Notes: generated by a model from the letters alone, not told the origin. DNA of 64,000 nt from Adiantum capillus-veneris (GCA_014529385.2 CM043942.1:34391969-34455968); one strand, 5' to 3'; counted from the stretch's first letter, positions 19,889-31,797 are shown. A program made the numbers and translations.

Positions 19889-20556
19889 TGTAACCTTTAA
19901 TGGCCTAGCAACTTGTGTGCAGCGGAAATAGCATGAACATAGTGAGCATTTTCATTAGAATAGATTCCTAATGAGAATAACAAGAGTGCTTGGGTGGAGA
20001 GGGCAGCAAAAAGTATAACACCTAGTTAGATAGCATGAACAATACTTCAAAAGAGAGAGAAATTAAGCAATTGAAAATAGTTGAGGACCGGATTTTCATG
20101 GAGCCGGCGGTCCCCCCTCCAAAAGGCTTTGTTTTATAGTTTCTCCCATCAAGAGAGACATTTTACAGTACAATTCTTTGTGTTCCTTCAATTCTAGCTA
20201 GTGCTATAAAGATGGAAACTTCAAGCACTAAGCACAACAATTATTAAACACAACATCAATGCCCTCACGATCTCAGACCCAAGACCTCACACACCTTCGA
20301 AGATGGTGAGAGCTAGTGGGGTATGAGAGTAGATTGAGAGGAAGAAGGAGTATTCTTACGAGAAAGATGTACATATCCTCACATAATCACTCATATTAGC
20401 ATAGCTTAGCTTAGTAATTAGCATAGTAGAGGATATGAGCATGCATTGAAGCTTGTCTCTTGGTTGGATTTGCATCACAAAGCCAAGAGTTGTTGGTGTA
20501 GGCCTCGCTTCTCACAAGCTTGGAGTAGGTGGTAAGCTTTCCATTAAAGCTTGAGA

Positions 20557-20630
<74 letters not shown>

Positions 20631-21561
20631 TAGAGAGAGAGAGAGAGTCTTCTTGCTTCAGACATAGATTGTGTGACTGTGTAAGTCAATAATTCCTTTG
20701 AAAAATCAGCCCCCTCTCTCTTTTCGTCGACCCCTCTTGCTATTTTGTAATGCTTACATCCTATTGGACCTCCCAGCCTCAGCCAATCAAGATTAAGCAG
20801 CATAAGTGATAGCCTTTTGACATGTGTCCCCCTTTCCCCTTTGTGAGAGCTTTACGTAATTAATAAATGCAACTAAAATCTCATTGGACCGCTTTGCCTC
20901 CTAGCGAATAGGAATCAGGCAAGCCATTGGGCTATTGAATGCTCATTGGACCCCTTGGGAGACTTTCCAATAGTCTTCTAGAGAGCTTAATTATTATTGG
21001 TTCTTTTATTGAGTTTTTTTAAATTGATTAAACTAGATTTACTATAGCCTAATTATCATTGGTCCACCTTCAAGGTCATTCAATAGGATTCGAGTACACC
21101 TTGTGGGCATCTAGGCTAGGGAGCTGACATGTGTCCCTCGTTCCCTTTGTGTAAAGGGATCTTGTGTGTGTGTGTGTGTGAGTTTCTCTCTCATCTCCTA
21201 CAACTAGGGCTTGCCCCCTCCTATGTAGGGATACATGAAGACTTTTGGGACACACACAAAGCATCCGATTTCCCTAATGTTTGACCTTTGGACACAACCT
21301 TTGAATTTCGGAACCTTAGCATTCTGGAAGTCTTAATGGGCTGAACCTTAGGGTCTTTTAAGCCCATTGTTGCACATTGCTCTTTTGCATATGGCCCCCC
21401 CTTTGGATCCCTATTTTCCCTCCTTTGGATCCCTACTATGGTCGGTCTGCCAGCTTAACCAATATTCTAGCTTTTTCTCCCCTGGCACTTCCCCATATTA
21501 AATGTGATCAGTTTAACATGAGAAAATCATTTAGGAGAATTAGATATTAGTTTTTATGACA
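19889..21561 (-). repeat. 3' LTR of chromovirus element 2
   Basis: The plus strand reads TGTAACCTTTAATGGCC to TTTTTATGACA. It is the reverse-orientation homologue of 15056-16671 and carries (GT)n at 21162-21180 and a long GA tract at 20559-20647. The element's 5' LTR (27210-27972) covers only the first half of this LTR as read on the plus strand. Confidence 0.92.
20559..20647. repeat. Expanded (GA)n tract inside the 3' LTR of element 2
   Basis: 89 bases of GA with two TAGA variants. The identical LTR position in the 5' LTR of the same element (27879-27890) has about 12 bases, and in element 1 (15995-16001) about 7. Confidence 0.95.
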
Positions 21562-21575
21562 TTACCTCTCTCTTA
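21562..21575 (-). promoter_or_regulatory. Polypurine tract of element 2
   Basis: On the minus strand TAAGAGAGAGGTAA lies directly before the TG of the 3' LTR. Confidence 0.7.
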
Positions 21576-21949
21576 AAATCATAGTCGTCCTCGAAAATAG
21601 GGTAGAGAAGATAAAGCATATTCATTAGTCCTTTTTCTAGCGGGTAGAGGATCCCTATGTTACCCTACAACATCGTTCCAGAATGGATGACTAGTCCATT
21701 TGGCTCTTGAGAGCCTAAGCTGCCGCAAGCATTTCTGCACATTAGTCCTATCAATCTTCCATAGTAGAGTGACAAGCTCTACTTGGTGTTTGGGAGACGT
21801 TGTCTCCGCAAACTTGATCTAAGCATGCATACTACTTCATTTTTGTGCACAATAAGTCTTATAAGACAAAAACTTTGTTCATTTTTAACATTTGTACATT
21901 TGCTATAGGGAAGCATTGTAAGCATTGACAAGGTTTAAGTTATCCTTTA

Positions 21950-23200
21950 CTTGTATGCCTTGCATCCATCTAACATCTTCAAAAGGATAATTCTTAAACT
22001 TAATAAGGTATTGTCGAATAGTCTTACCGCCTCTTAGTACTTGTCTTCATGTCGGAGAATGGACTCGGGCTGCAACACCTCTTCTTGGTCCTCGATCTCC
22101 GATGTGTCTTCAATAGTAGGTTCTTGAGGTGGCTCTCCTTTGTAAGGCTTTAATAGGCTCACATGAAAAGCGTTGTGTATGAGCCAATGGATGGGCAACT
22201 TAAGTTGATAGGCCATCTCATTGATTGTCCTAAGAATCTAGAAGGGACCATAATACCTTTTTGCTAACTTAGCATAGTACTTTTGGTGTCCCATAGGATT
22301 TTTGCCCGTCGTGTGCCTTAATCGAGGCTTGGGAAATTTGAGTAAGACCCAATCATCTTCTTTAAAGGCTTGGGCTCTTCTGTGCTTGTCAACAACAGCT
22401 TTTTGCCTTTGCTGTGAAATAGAGATAGCATCCTTAATCTTTTGGAAAGATTCTTGTAGGTCTCGGCTATACCCATCTGCAGCGAAGATCTTCCTGTGTA
22501 CCTTAAGTAGCAAGGGACTTTTTTATCTTCCCTCAATTACCTCAAAAGGTGCTTTTCCCATAGAAGTATGTACAGTGTTATTTTAGGCATACTCCACTAA
22601 GGGCAAGTACTTCTCCCATTGGGATCTTTGATCTACTTCCATTACATAGGCTTTTAGTAGATCGAGAATTCTTAGGTTAGCTATTTCACTTGGTCATCCC
22701 TTTGCGGGTGATAGGCCGAAGAGAAATTTAGACTTGCTCCTAAATTCTCAAAGAGACCCTTCCAGAAATTACTGGTCATTCTAGGATCTCTATCCGACAA
22801 TATGGACATTGGCAAGCCATGGTACTTGAAGATTTGTGAAATGAAGAGGGTTGCCATTTGATGGGCTTTGATAATCTTTTTTGACAGGTATAAAATGAGC
22901 TTGTTTACTAAACCTATCCACTATCATCCATATTCTCGTATTCCCATGGATAGACTTAGGCAATCCAAAGATAAAATCCATGGATATGCTCTCCCATCGT
23001 GAATTAGCGATTGGCAAAGGTTGAAGCAATCCAGGTTGATTTCCTCTATCAAACTTTGTCTTTTGGCATACCACACATTTAGAAACATACTTCTGTATGT
23101 TTTCTTTCATGGTAGGCCAATAGAAATATGTTTCAATCCCCTTTAGGATAGACTGAATCCCTCTATGCCCCGCATAAGGAGGAGCATGAGTTTCATACAT
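21950..23200 (-). pseudogene. Integrase and chromodomain of element 2
   Basis: Inserts element cDNA. The zinc-binding N-terminal part has HAPPYAGHRGI and CVVCQKTKF. The core retains ISMDFIFGLPKS and VDRFSKQAHF and then loses frame in a short region around 22790. The C-terminal part has WVLLKFPKPRL, LAKRYYGPF and FHVSLLKPYKG. A chromodomain-like end (PESILRHEDK, then after a phase change YLIKFKNYPFEDV) completes it near 21960. Stops and shifts at 22220-22240 and 22510-22790 make it inactive. Confidence 0.88.
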
Positions 23201-23234
23201 TACTTTCTCACAAAGTGAGTTAGTAATGCATAGT

Positions 23235-23918
23235 CTATTGCCATAAAGAATCTTGTAAAGTAAATGGTTCCTCTTTCTTCCCTAGTGCAAGGGATGAAAT
23301 CACATCTCTAAAATCGAGATCAATATCATACTCATCTATCATAGAAGATATATAACTGTGAGTTTCCATGGAAACCGCATTCACTCTCGGCCGTCTTGAG
23401 AGTGCATCGGCTATTTGATTATGCTTGCCAGAAATGTGAGCAATATGAAAATGAAATTGCAAAAGGAAATTTACCCACCTCATTTGTTTGTCAGAGAGCT
23501 TGGTCTACGTCATGAAGTACTTAAGATTTTGGTGATCCGTTTGCAGAATGAAAGGATTCCCCAATAAATAGTGCTTCCATGAGTCTAAGGCATGTAGAAC
23601 TGCGAGGAGTTCCTTTTCATATATGCCTAGAGCTTGCTCAACAGGGTTGAGCCTTTGACTTTCATAACCTATGGCGTGCCCTTCTTGGAGTAAAACAGCT
23701 CCAAGGCAATCACCACAAGCATCACATTGGACCTCAAATGGCTTTAAGAGATCCGGTAGTGTAAGCACATGTTGAGAGATAAGCTTTTCTTTAAGCTTTT
23801 TGAAAGCATTGTTCTCCTTGGTAGACCATGTGTACCTAACATTTTTCTTTGTTAGGTCATGTAATGGTCCTGCTATTGGTGAGAACTTTTCTATGAAGCA
23901 TCTATAGTATGCACACAT
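23235..23918 (-). pseudogene. RT connection and RNase H domain of element 2
   Basis: Degrades the RNA strand during reverse transcription. YYRCFIEKFSPIAGPLHDL is the RT thumb/connection. VQCDACGDCLGAVLLQEG, YEKELLAVLHALDSWKHYL and LQTDHQNLKYFMT carry RNase H acidic residues. QFHFHIAHISGKHNQIADAL follows after a stop near 23490. Order and spacing are as usual for Ty3/gypsy. Confidence 0.9.
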
Positions 23919-23929
23919 ACCTATAAAGC

Positions 23930-24640
23930 TTCTTAGCTCATGAAGATTAATTCCTTGGTTTAGGCCATCCTTTTATTACCTCTAACTTTGATGGATCCAT
24001 TTGGATGCCATCTTGAGAGATAATGCAACCTAAATATTGAATCTATTCTAAGAAAAAATCACTTTTCTTTCGATTAACATAAAGTTTATTCTCTCTTAGA
24101 ACTTGAAATATTACATGGAGGTGTTGCTTGTGTTCATCTAATGAATTAGAGTATATGATGACATCATCAAATAACACTCCAGTAAACGTTCGGTGAGGCT
24201 TGAATAGATTCTACCATCAAGCGGTTGAATGTGGCTGGTGCATTGGTCAAGCCAAAAGGCATGACAATGTATCTGTAAAGACCAAATGTAGTGCGAAATG
24301 AGGTCTTTACAATGTCTTGATCAACTATCCTTATTTGATGATAGCCACTTTTTAGGTCAATCCTACTTAAGTAGGTGGACCCTTGTAGCTTATCAAATAG
24401 GTCTTCTACCCATGGAACGGGAAACCTATTCTTGATACTGATCCTATTTAGTGCTGTATAGTCGACACACATACGATATGTGTCGTCTTTCTTTTGAAAC
24501 AGTAGCACAGGGGAACAAAATGGAGATGAGCTACACCTAACCATGTCCTTCTCAACTAACTCATGCACTTGCCGCATAATCTCCTCTTCTTTAGCTTGAG
24601 AAACTCTATAGGGAGGTTTGTTAGGCGGTGAACTTCCTGG
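23930..24640 (-). pseudogene. Reverse transcriptase of element 2
   Basis: Palm and fingers are in one frame from 24577: CSSSPFCSPVLLFQKKDD, YRMCVDYTALNRI, LSRIDLKSGYHQIRI and VMPFGLTNAPATF. A phase change near 24190 separates this from the catalytic segment (LFDD then VIIYSNS), which is followed by stops. The equivalent region of element 1 ends the plus copy at 19888. Confidence 0.9.
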
Positions 24641-24670
24641 AAGAAGTTCAATTGCATGGTCATCATTGCC

Positions 24671-25400
24671 TCATTTAGGAGGTAGCTCACAAGGGATGTC
24701 GTTAATAAAGACATCTTGAAATCCCTTGAGAAAATTGGATAACTCTAATTCCTTTTGATTGTGTATATTTTCTTTTGCTAAAACATTAGGTTCATTTTGA
24801 GAGTCTTTAACAAAAATCATGTACACGGAAATAGAGCTCTTTATTGACTTGTTGAAAGCTTGTGTATGTACAATGGGTATGGTGTTACCCATTTCCTTAG
24901 CATCTATGCACATATCTTTTTCCCTGAACTTAAAGGAGATTCTCCTTTCAGAGAATTTAACATTGGAATCCATGCGATCAAACCATGGTGCCCCTAGGAT
25001 TACATCCTCATGCTTGAGAGGAGAGATAAAGAAGTCCTCTTTGTCCACATAGCTTTGGACATGGAGCCTCATTTCTCGATTAAGGGAGTGACTGAATCTT
25101 CTTGCCCCTTGAAAGCACCATCTGTGGGTAGGACATCTCCCATCTCGTAAGCTTGTATGCCTAGCTTGGTGGCCAACTCTGTGGATATGAAATTATGAGT
25201 AGAACTAGGGTCAAAGAGAATAAAAGAATCATGTTCTCTTACCTTTCCCCAAGCAGGGCATAGAGGAGATCCTGTGTGGTGAGTTTCCTCCTCTTGGATT
25301 TTGACCAAGGTAGCTCTAGGAGGTTCATGGCGGGTGTTCTTTTGGGGACAAGCGCGGTACACATGCCCTTGCTCGCCACACTTGAAACAACGGTTATCTT
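24671..25400 (-). pseudogene. Zinc knuckle and protease of element 2
   Basis: The upper edge carries a remnant of the Cys knuckle (GEQGHVYRACPQKNTR across a phase change). The protease loop reads FILFDPSSTHNFIS, so the catalytic Gly present in element 1 (DPGST) is Ser here. VILGAPWFDRMD follows. The linker to RT ends in a stop just after CELPPK. Confidence 0.85.
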
Positions 25401-25610
25401 GCGATAACGCTCAAGCTCTTCAGGAGAGAGTTTTTTTTTGCCTTTGTAAACTCCCTCTCTTTAGCTTTTTTGGAGTTGCCCTTAGGAGATTTTTGGACAT
25501 TGTCCTTCCCCTTAGGCTCATTGGAAACTTATTTTCTGTGGGCTTAAAATTTCTTTTAGCCCCCATTTGGAAATTGATTCAAGAAGCCACCATAGTATGG
25601 TGTATAACGG

Positions 25611-27036
25611 AGTCCTACAGGGCTTGCCTACGGCTTAACCACTATTGAGCTATTAGAAGCTTGACAGGAGCCGGTGCTGTTTTGGTGTTGAACGACCCTC
25701 TCTTCTATTCCTTGCAATTAATGGTATTCGAGCCATGGGTACAGTAGCTTGAGTGCTTTTTCTAAAGGGGCAAAGAGGAGTAGAAACTAGGGCTTGAAGT
25801 GCCAAAGTACACCTAAAAGTTGTTAGAATGGCTGACAATAGTAAAGAGAGTGAAATTAATGTTGATAACTTTGATTTTTCTAATGAGCGGGCTACTAATG
25901 ATGCCCCTATGCTTGTTAACTACCTTGTTTCTAGGCTTCAAAAATCTATGGGTAATCCATCCCTCCAAAGTGAAGTGCAATGGCAGCTTCGTGCTCATGG
26001 GATTCTCCAAGATCCCCACCATGACGAGAAAGCACCTAGGAAGCCTCCTTGTGAGACTTCCAGAAGAGGCCTCTCTCCGATTCGAGAAGAAGAAGAGGAT
26101 CCATATGAAGGGCTCATAAATTTTCTCCTTGATGACACATCTCCTTTTCAAAGGAGAATTCAAGATCCTCTATTGAAGGAACGAGAAAGAAGTGAGTCTC
26201 CTGCCATCTTGACGAAGATGACTCCACAAAACCGGCAGGCTAAACACTCTCCATCACCCGCAAAACGGAGAAGACATTCATACACTTCTCCACACCATAG
26301 TTCAAAGAAAGATGATAAAAAGCAAGAGAAGAAAAAGGAGAGAAAGAGGACACCCTCTTCTCCATCTTTTCATCCTCTTCGTCTTATGAAAGTGATGGTG
26401 AAGACCAAGAAGATCAAGGCAAGAAAAAGTCGAGAAAGAGGTCACCCTCTTCTCCAGCTTCCTCAAATTCTTCATATCTTCTGAAGAAAGTGATGGTGCA
26501 ACTTTTGAACCATCAAAAAGAAGAGGCCATAAGAAATCCTATGCCACGTGGAAGAGGTTGTCCAAGCTCAAGAAGTTCAAAGAGGGAGGGAAGAGCATCT
26601 CTTTCCTTACCTATGATGGCACCTTTGGTGCTACGGACAAAGTCTTGGCCTTTATCCAATAGTTCGATGCGGCGTTTGGAGATGAGGGCTTCATGGAGTC
26701 CTCTAAGCTACACCATGTAGCTATGCACTTTCAAAGGTCTGCCAGACAATGGTGGTCTAGCCTACGGGCCAATGGTGAAGCTCCACAAACATAGAAAGCT
26801 TTAATAGCTTCCATTATGAAGCAGTTTTTGGCCACCGATGCCAAATACAAAGTACTCACCGAATGGTGAAACTTGAAGCTCTCTCCCTATGAATCCATTC
26901 ACAAATATCTAGACAAGTTTTGGGACTTGCAACTCAAAGCCACTGTCTATTGGAGAGCAAAAGCAACAATTTTGTGCGTGCTTAACTGAAGAAATGGTGG
27001 AGTATGTCAACTCCCAAAGGCCACACACCATATCGG
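25611..27036 (+). pseudogene. Inverted gag block of element 2
   Basis: Sequence equivalent to 16855-18309 of element 1, lying in plus orientation inside an otherwise minus-strand element. Gag starts at 25828 with MADNSKESEINVDNFDFSNE and runs 218 codons (MGNPSLQSEVQWQLRAHGIL, then Arg/Lys/Ser-rich), continuing in another phase from 26490 and at 26590 (FLTYDGTFGATDKV-equivalent). The left junction near 25608 joins protease-side gag (minus) to leader (plus). The right junction near 27036 joins the gag core end (plus) to leader (minus). Confidence 0.88.
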
Positions 27037-27196
27037 CCATAGCTCTTGACGGTGATGCGCTTTTAACTGCACAAAGGCATGCGCACTACAAGACTAAAAA
27101 ATCCCCATTCTACTTACTCACATGCAATTAATAATACCAACCATTTATAGCTAGCTTGAGGACCTCCCTTCTTGAGCAAGAAAAGAGAAACCTTGT
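27037..27196 (-). other. Leader of element 2 (not inverted)
   Basis: Reverse complement of 16685-16850: polypyrimidine TTTCTCTTTTCTT, AAGAAGGGAGGTCCTCAAGC and CATCACxGTCAAGAGCTATGG in the same order. Confidence 0.85.
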
Positions 27197-27208
27197 GCTC
27201 TGATACAA
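27197..27208 (-). promoter_or_regulatory. Primer binding site for initiator tRNA-Met, element 2
   Basis: Plus strand GCTCTGATACAA, one mismatch to the initiator tRNA 3' end, one base from the LTR. Confidence 0.9.
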
Positions 27209-27209
27209 A

Positions 27210-27972
27210 TGTAACCTTTAATGGCCTAGAAACTTGTGTGTAGCGAAAAATAGCATGAACATAGTGAGCATTTCATTAGAATAGATTCCTAATGAGAATA
27301 AGAAAAGTGCTTGGGTGGAGAGAGCAACAAAAAGTATAACACCTAGTTAGATAGCATGAACAATACTTCAAAAGAGAGAGAAATTAAGCAATTGACAACA
27401 ATTGAGGACCGGATTCGCATGGAGCCTGCGGTCCCCCCTCCAAAAGGCTTTGCATTATGGTTTCTCCCATCAAGAGAGACATTTTACAATACAATTATTT
27501 GTGTTCCTTCAATTCTAGCTAGTGCTATAAAGATGGAAGCTTCAAGCACTAAGCACAACAATTATTAAACACAACATCAATTCCCTCATAGTCTCAGACC
27601 CAAGACCTCACACACCTTCGAAGATGGTGAGAGCTAGCGAGGTATGAGAGTAGATTGAGAGGAAGAAGGATTATTCTTACAAGAAATATGTACATATCCT
27701 CACATAATCACTCATATTAGCATAGATTAGCTTAGTAATTAGCATGGTAGAGGATATGAGCATGCATTGAAGCTTGGCTCTTGGTTGGATTTGCATTACA
27801 AAGCCAAGAGTTGTTGGTATAGGCCTCCCTTCTCACAAGCTTGGAGTAGGTGGTAAGCTTTCCATTAAAGCTTGAGAAGGAGAGAGAGAGTCTTCTTGCT
27901 TCACACATAGATTGTGTGAGTTTGTGGATGACCCTCTTGCTATTTGCTCAAGCTAACATCCTATTGGACCTC
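27210..27972 (-). repeat. Partial 5' LTR of element 2
   Basis: Homologous to 19889-20775 until ATCCTATTGGACCTCC, then it changes abruptly to copia sequence. The GA tract is only about 12 bases, and about 40 bases present in the 3' LTR after TGTGTGA are absent. Confidence 0.9.
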
Positions 27973-28171
27973 CTCCTCTCAACATCACATAAGCTAGACA
28001 CAACCAAAGCATAACAATCTCATGCATAAGATGCATGGCAAGAACCTGAATGAGTATGACTACACAAAGGTGCATCCAATTGACTATCACGCAAAGTATG
28101 CACCAGCTATTTTGACATACCTCTAGCATGCTGATTCTCAACCCTTTTCTCATTAAGTACATCATGTACAT

Positions 28172-29010
28172 CTACATCAGTAATAGGCTGATTTGTAACA
28201 TTTTTGAAACCCCCATAGGTTGTACATTTGACTCATTGGAATTAACATTCAAAATTCCACCACTGAAAAGAGGAAACAAAGTGTCATAAATGTCTTGTGA
28301 GCTTACATTGTTGTCTCTAGTACATAACAACAAGGATTGAATAGAATCTTCCACAAACACAACATGCCGTGAGACCAAGATACACTTTGTTTGTGGATGA
28401 TACAACCTGTAACCTTTTCTTTCACCACTATAAAAAACAAAAATGCATGTGATAGCCTTATCATCCAATTTCTAGTGCTACATTTGTGGCACCAAAGCAT
28501 AAGCCAAACAACCAAAAATGTGCATGTGCTCAATAGAAGGCTTTCTATCATGCCATGCTTCATAACAAGTCATAGACTGCAAAGCTTTTGTAGGACACTT
28601 GTTAAGTACATAAGTGACACACATGATGGCCTCATGCCCAAAAAAAGTGTGATAAAGCTTGACTTTTGACCATACGTCATGCCATTTCCATGAGACACCT
28701 ATTTTTCCTCTTAACAACACCATTTTACTGAGGTGTATACAACACTATACATTGGTGTTTTATCCTATGGCTAGCCAAAAATGCCAATTGAATTCATGAG
28801 ACATATATTCCCCCCGATCAAAATGGAGGGTGCCCATAGTACATTCCAGGAGACATTTAGCCATATCCAAAAACTGTTTGGAGCACATAAACACTTCGGA
28901 CTTTGCTTTAAGAAAATACATCCATGCATGCTTGGAGTAATCATCAATGAAAGTCACGAAGTAAAGGTAATTTCCCAAGGACGGAGTTTTCATGGGCCCA
29001 TAAACATCTC
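28172..29010 (-). pseudogene. Copia A integrase (degraded)
   Basis: Integrase core pieces: SLGNYLYFVTFIDDYSKHAW with the first catalytic Asp, LHFDRGEYMSHEF with the second, then in other phases VTYVLNKCPTKALQSMTCYE, HMHIFGCLAYALVP and GYRLYHPQTKCILVSRHVVF. These are the standard copia integrase and C-terminal segments in order. Stops and phase changes lie at about 28470, 28725 and 28760. Confidence 0.9.
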
Positions 29011-29156
29011 TATGAACAAGCTACAACTTGCATGTGGCCCTAACTGAACAATCCTTTGAAAACTTTGAATGTTGTATCTTACTCAAAATACAACCTTCAC
29101 AAACATGTTTTCACACGTGCTTCAAGAGGTGGCAAAGATGAAATCATATTAAATTT

Positions 29157-29432
29157 CTACAAATGCAGCAGACTGGAATATTTTAGATGCCCAAAATGTG
29201 CATGCCAAAGTTTTGCATCTAAAACAACCTTTGAATCTACAACAACATTTGCAAAAGTTTGCCCACACTTTTCATACAGAGTGAGATTACATAGCTCACG
29301 GCATAAGATGCTAGATCCACCAATGTCATCATCAAAACCAAGATCATGTACTATACATCTGTCATCCATAAATGTGACTACAAGACCAAGTCTAGCAATT
29401 GCAAATACAGACGAAAGATTTCTCGATCCCAA
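29157..29432 (-). pseudogene. Copia A GAG-pre-integrase domain
   Basis: Contains VVLDAKLWHAHFGHLKYSSL, the conserved LWHxRxGH zinc-binding segment that precedes copia integrase. The upstream part (LGFDDDIGGSSIL) probably overlaps the end of protease. Confidence 0.85.
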
Positions 29433-29756
29433 TTACGTACAATGCAAAGAAGTGCCATTTGCAACAATAAGCACAATCAATTCAACTCTCTGAACCGGAT
29501 AAGAGGAATTGTTGGCACAAACCACGGACAATATTCCCATGAGGGAGAGTCTCAAGAGAGTTAAATAAATCAAGTAATGTGCTTTGTAGCACCACTATCA
29601 AAATACCATATATGTGAATCTGCAGTAGTTGACATGCATGCATCAAGATTATAAGCACACTTTGCACTAAAAGCCCACTCTGCATTTACATCCGGAATCA
29701 CAATCTCCTTTCACAAAAGACTCTATGATAGCTGCACTTGTATTGAAAATTGATCA

Positions 29757-30365
29757 TTAGCTTTGCAATAATGGTAACGCATCTTCTTTTTTCCCTTTCA
29801 CAAGAATTTCTAGACAAAGTGTTGCCAATAGAAGCATTAGGAACATGTGACTTTCCACTCGTAGAAGAACCATGAGAAGTGGCTGCATTAATGTTACCTC
29901 TTTTTCTTTGAGTAGCAATAAAGGCCTATTCAACTGCATGATGTTTAGCCTTGTTCTTTTTGGAAAGTGACTCTTGCAATAGCAATGTGCATAATGCATC
30001 AAACTTGACAACTTCAAGATTTCCTTGAGTCATATGTCTCCAAGTACTAGCAAAAGTCTGGTACGAATCTAGCAAAGCATCAAGAACATTCTGCACAAGG
30101 GAACTGTCAAAAATGACTTCAATTGTAGAAATAAGTTGCTCATTTATATCCTTGAAATGAGCAAGGAAATTTTCCATTTCATCTTCCTCATGCATATTCT
30201 TTCACTCCAGCTCTTTATTGAGCAATGCAATTTCAGCCTCATTGCGACTTTCATAAAGACCAGCCAGAATATCCCAAGGTTGTTTTGTAGATTTTGCTAA
30301 ATATATATGAGGAGTAATAGTGCGCTTCACAAACAACGCAATCAAAGCACGAGCCTGCAGAGTAG
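29757..30365 (-). pseudogene. Copia A Gag (UBN2-type)
   Basis: LAGLYESRNEAEIALLNKEL, a stop, then MHEEDEMENFLAHFKDINEQ, LLDSYQTFASTWRHMT and LCTLLLQESLSKKNKAKHH. This order is typical of plant copia gag. The N-terminal start is lost at the junction with the simple-repeat block, and the C-terminal zinc knuckle is not visible. Confidence 0.85.
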
Positions 30366-30518
30366 AGTTATGGAGAGAGCTTTTTGAGGGAGCGTTTTAC
30401 GGAGATTTTCTTGACTTTTACTTGCAGTAGCAAAAATAAAAAATCTTCTTCAAATGATTTCTCAAAAAGCTCCCTCGTAGAGAGAGCTATTTCCCTTCTC
30501 TCTCGCTCTCTCTTCCCT

Positions 30519-30526
30519 CCCCCCCC

Positions 30527-30611
<85 letters not shown>

Positions 30612-30845
30612 CCTCCTTCCCCTCCATCTCTCTATCTATATCTTTTTCTCTCAATGTCCCTCCTTCCCCTCCATCTCTCTATCTATATCTTTCTCTCTCA
30701 ATGTCCCTCCTTCCCCTCCATCTCTCTATCTATATCTTTCTCTCTCAATGTCCCTCCTTCCCCTCCATCTCTCTATCTATATCTTTCTCTCTCAATGTCC
30801 CTCCTTCCCCTCCATCTCTCTATCTATATCTTTCTCTCTCTGTCC

Positions 30846-30915
<70 letters not shown>

Positions 30916-30936
30916 GTGTCTATCTATCTCCCTCTG

Positions 30937-31035
<99 letters not shown>

Positions 31036-31038
31036 TCC

Positions 31039-31105
<67 letters not shown>

Positions 31106-31127
31106 TCCCTCCATCTCTCTATCTATA

Positions 31128-31190
<63 letters not shown>

Positions 31191-31230
31191 TCCCTCCATC
31201 TCTCTATCGATATCTTTCTCTCTCTGTCCC

Positions 31231-31315
<85 letters not shown>

Positions 31316-31330
31316 CCTCTCTCTCATATA
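30519..31330. repeat. CT-rich mega-microsatellite with a 19-base C run
   Basis: Starts with a 19-base C run (30519-30537), then (CT)n of about 70 bases, a minisatellite, and further long (CT)n tracts separated by TTTGTCCCTCCATCTCTC spacers near 31032, 31102 and 31188. Long translations (poly Ser-Leu or Arg-Glu) are artefacts. Confidence 0.97.
30608..30841. repeat. 47-bp minisatellite
   Basis: Units starting TGTCCCTCCTTCCCCTCCAT recur at 30608, 30655, 30702, 30749 and 30796, exactly 47 bases apart and nearly identical. The last runs into CT repeats. Confidence 0.95.
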
Positions 31331-31475
31331 TATATATATACAGACACACACACGCATGCACACACACACACACACACCTATGTAGATATATATTTATATG
31401 TACATACAGAAATACATATATATGTATATCTATATATATACATGTCAAAACATGCATATATATATGTATATGTAT

Positions 31476-31506
<31 letters not shown>

Positions 31507-31664
31507 TCATTTTAGGTATTCCTCTCTCTACCCTCTCCCTCCCTCTCTCTCTCTCTCTCTCATACACACACACACACAAATTGGGGGGAGGAATATACCT
31601 ACATATCTATATATGTATATATATATATACACACACACACACATACACATAGAGAGAGAGAGGG

Positions 31665-31717
<53 letters not shown>

Positions 31718-31757
31718 TATGTATATATGTATCTGTATGTATATATACATATATAGA

Positions 31758-31796
<39 letters not shown>
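31331..31796. repeat. TA, CA, ATTT and CT microsatellite cluster
   Basis: TA-rich and CA-rich runs, (ATTT)n near 31470-31507, (CT)n near 31545, (CA)n, (TA)n of about 48 bases near 31670-31715 and (CT)n at about 31760-31794. Confidence 0.95.

Positions 31797-31797
<1 letters not shown>

Larger units (their letters stand above)
19889..27972 (-). mobile_element. Chromovirus element 2 with internal inversion
   Basis: Minus-strand order from high to low coordinates: partial 5' LTR, tRNA-iMet primer site, leader, inverted gag block (on the plus strand), zinc knuckle/protease, RT, RNase H, integrase, chromodomain, polypurine tract, 3' LTR. The pol frames carry several stops and shifts. Its left edge lies against element 1 (flank TTTTC). 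Its right edge is lost at the copia junction, so a target duplication cannot be confirmed. Confidence 0.88.
27973..30365 (-). mobile_element. Ty1/copia fragment A (gag to integrase)
   Basis: Minus-strand gag, pre-integrase and integrase domains of a copia element, without LTRs, RT or RNase H. The left end lies inside an LTR of element 2 and the right end runs into simple repeats. Confidence 0.85.

Noticed and set aside
24819-25648. Plus-strand frames opposite the element 2 protease
   Set aside because: Antisense of protease and gag sequence that is clearly homologous to element 1.
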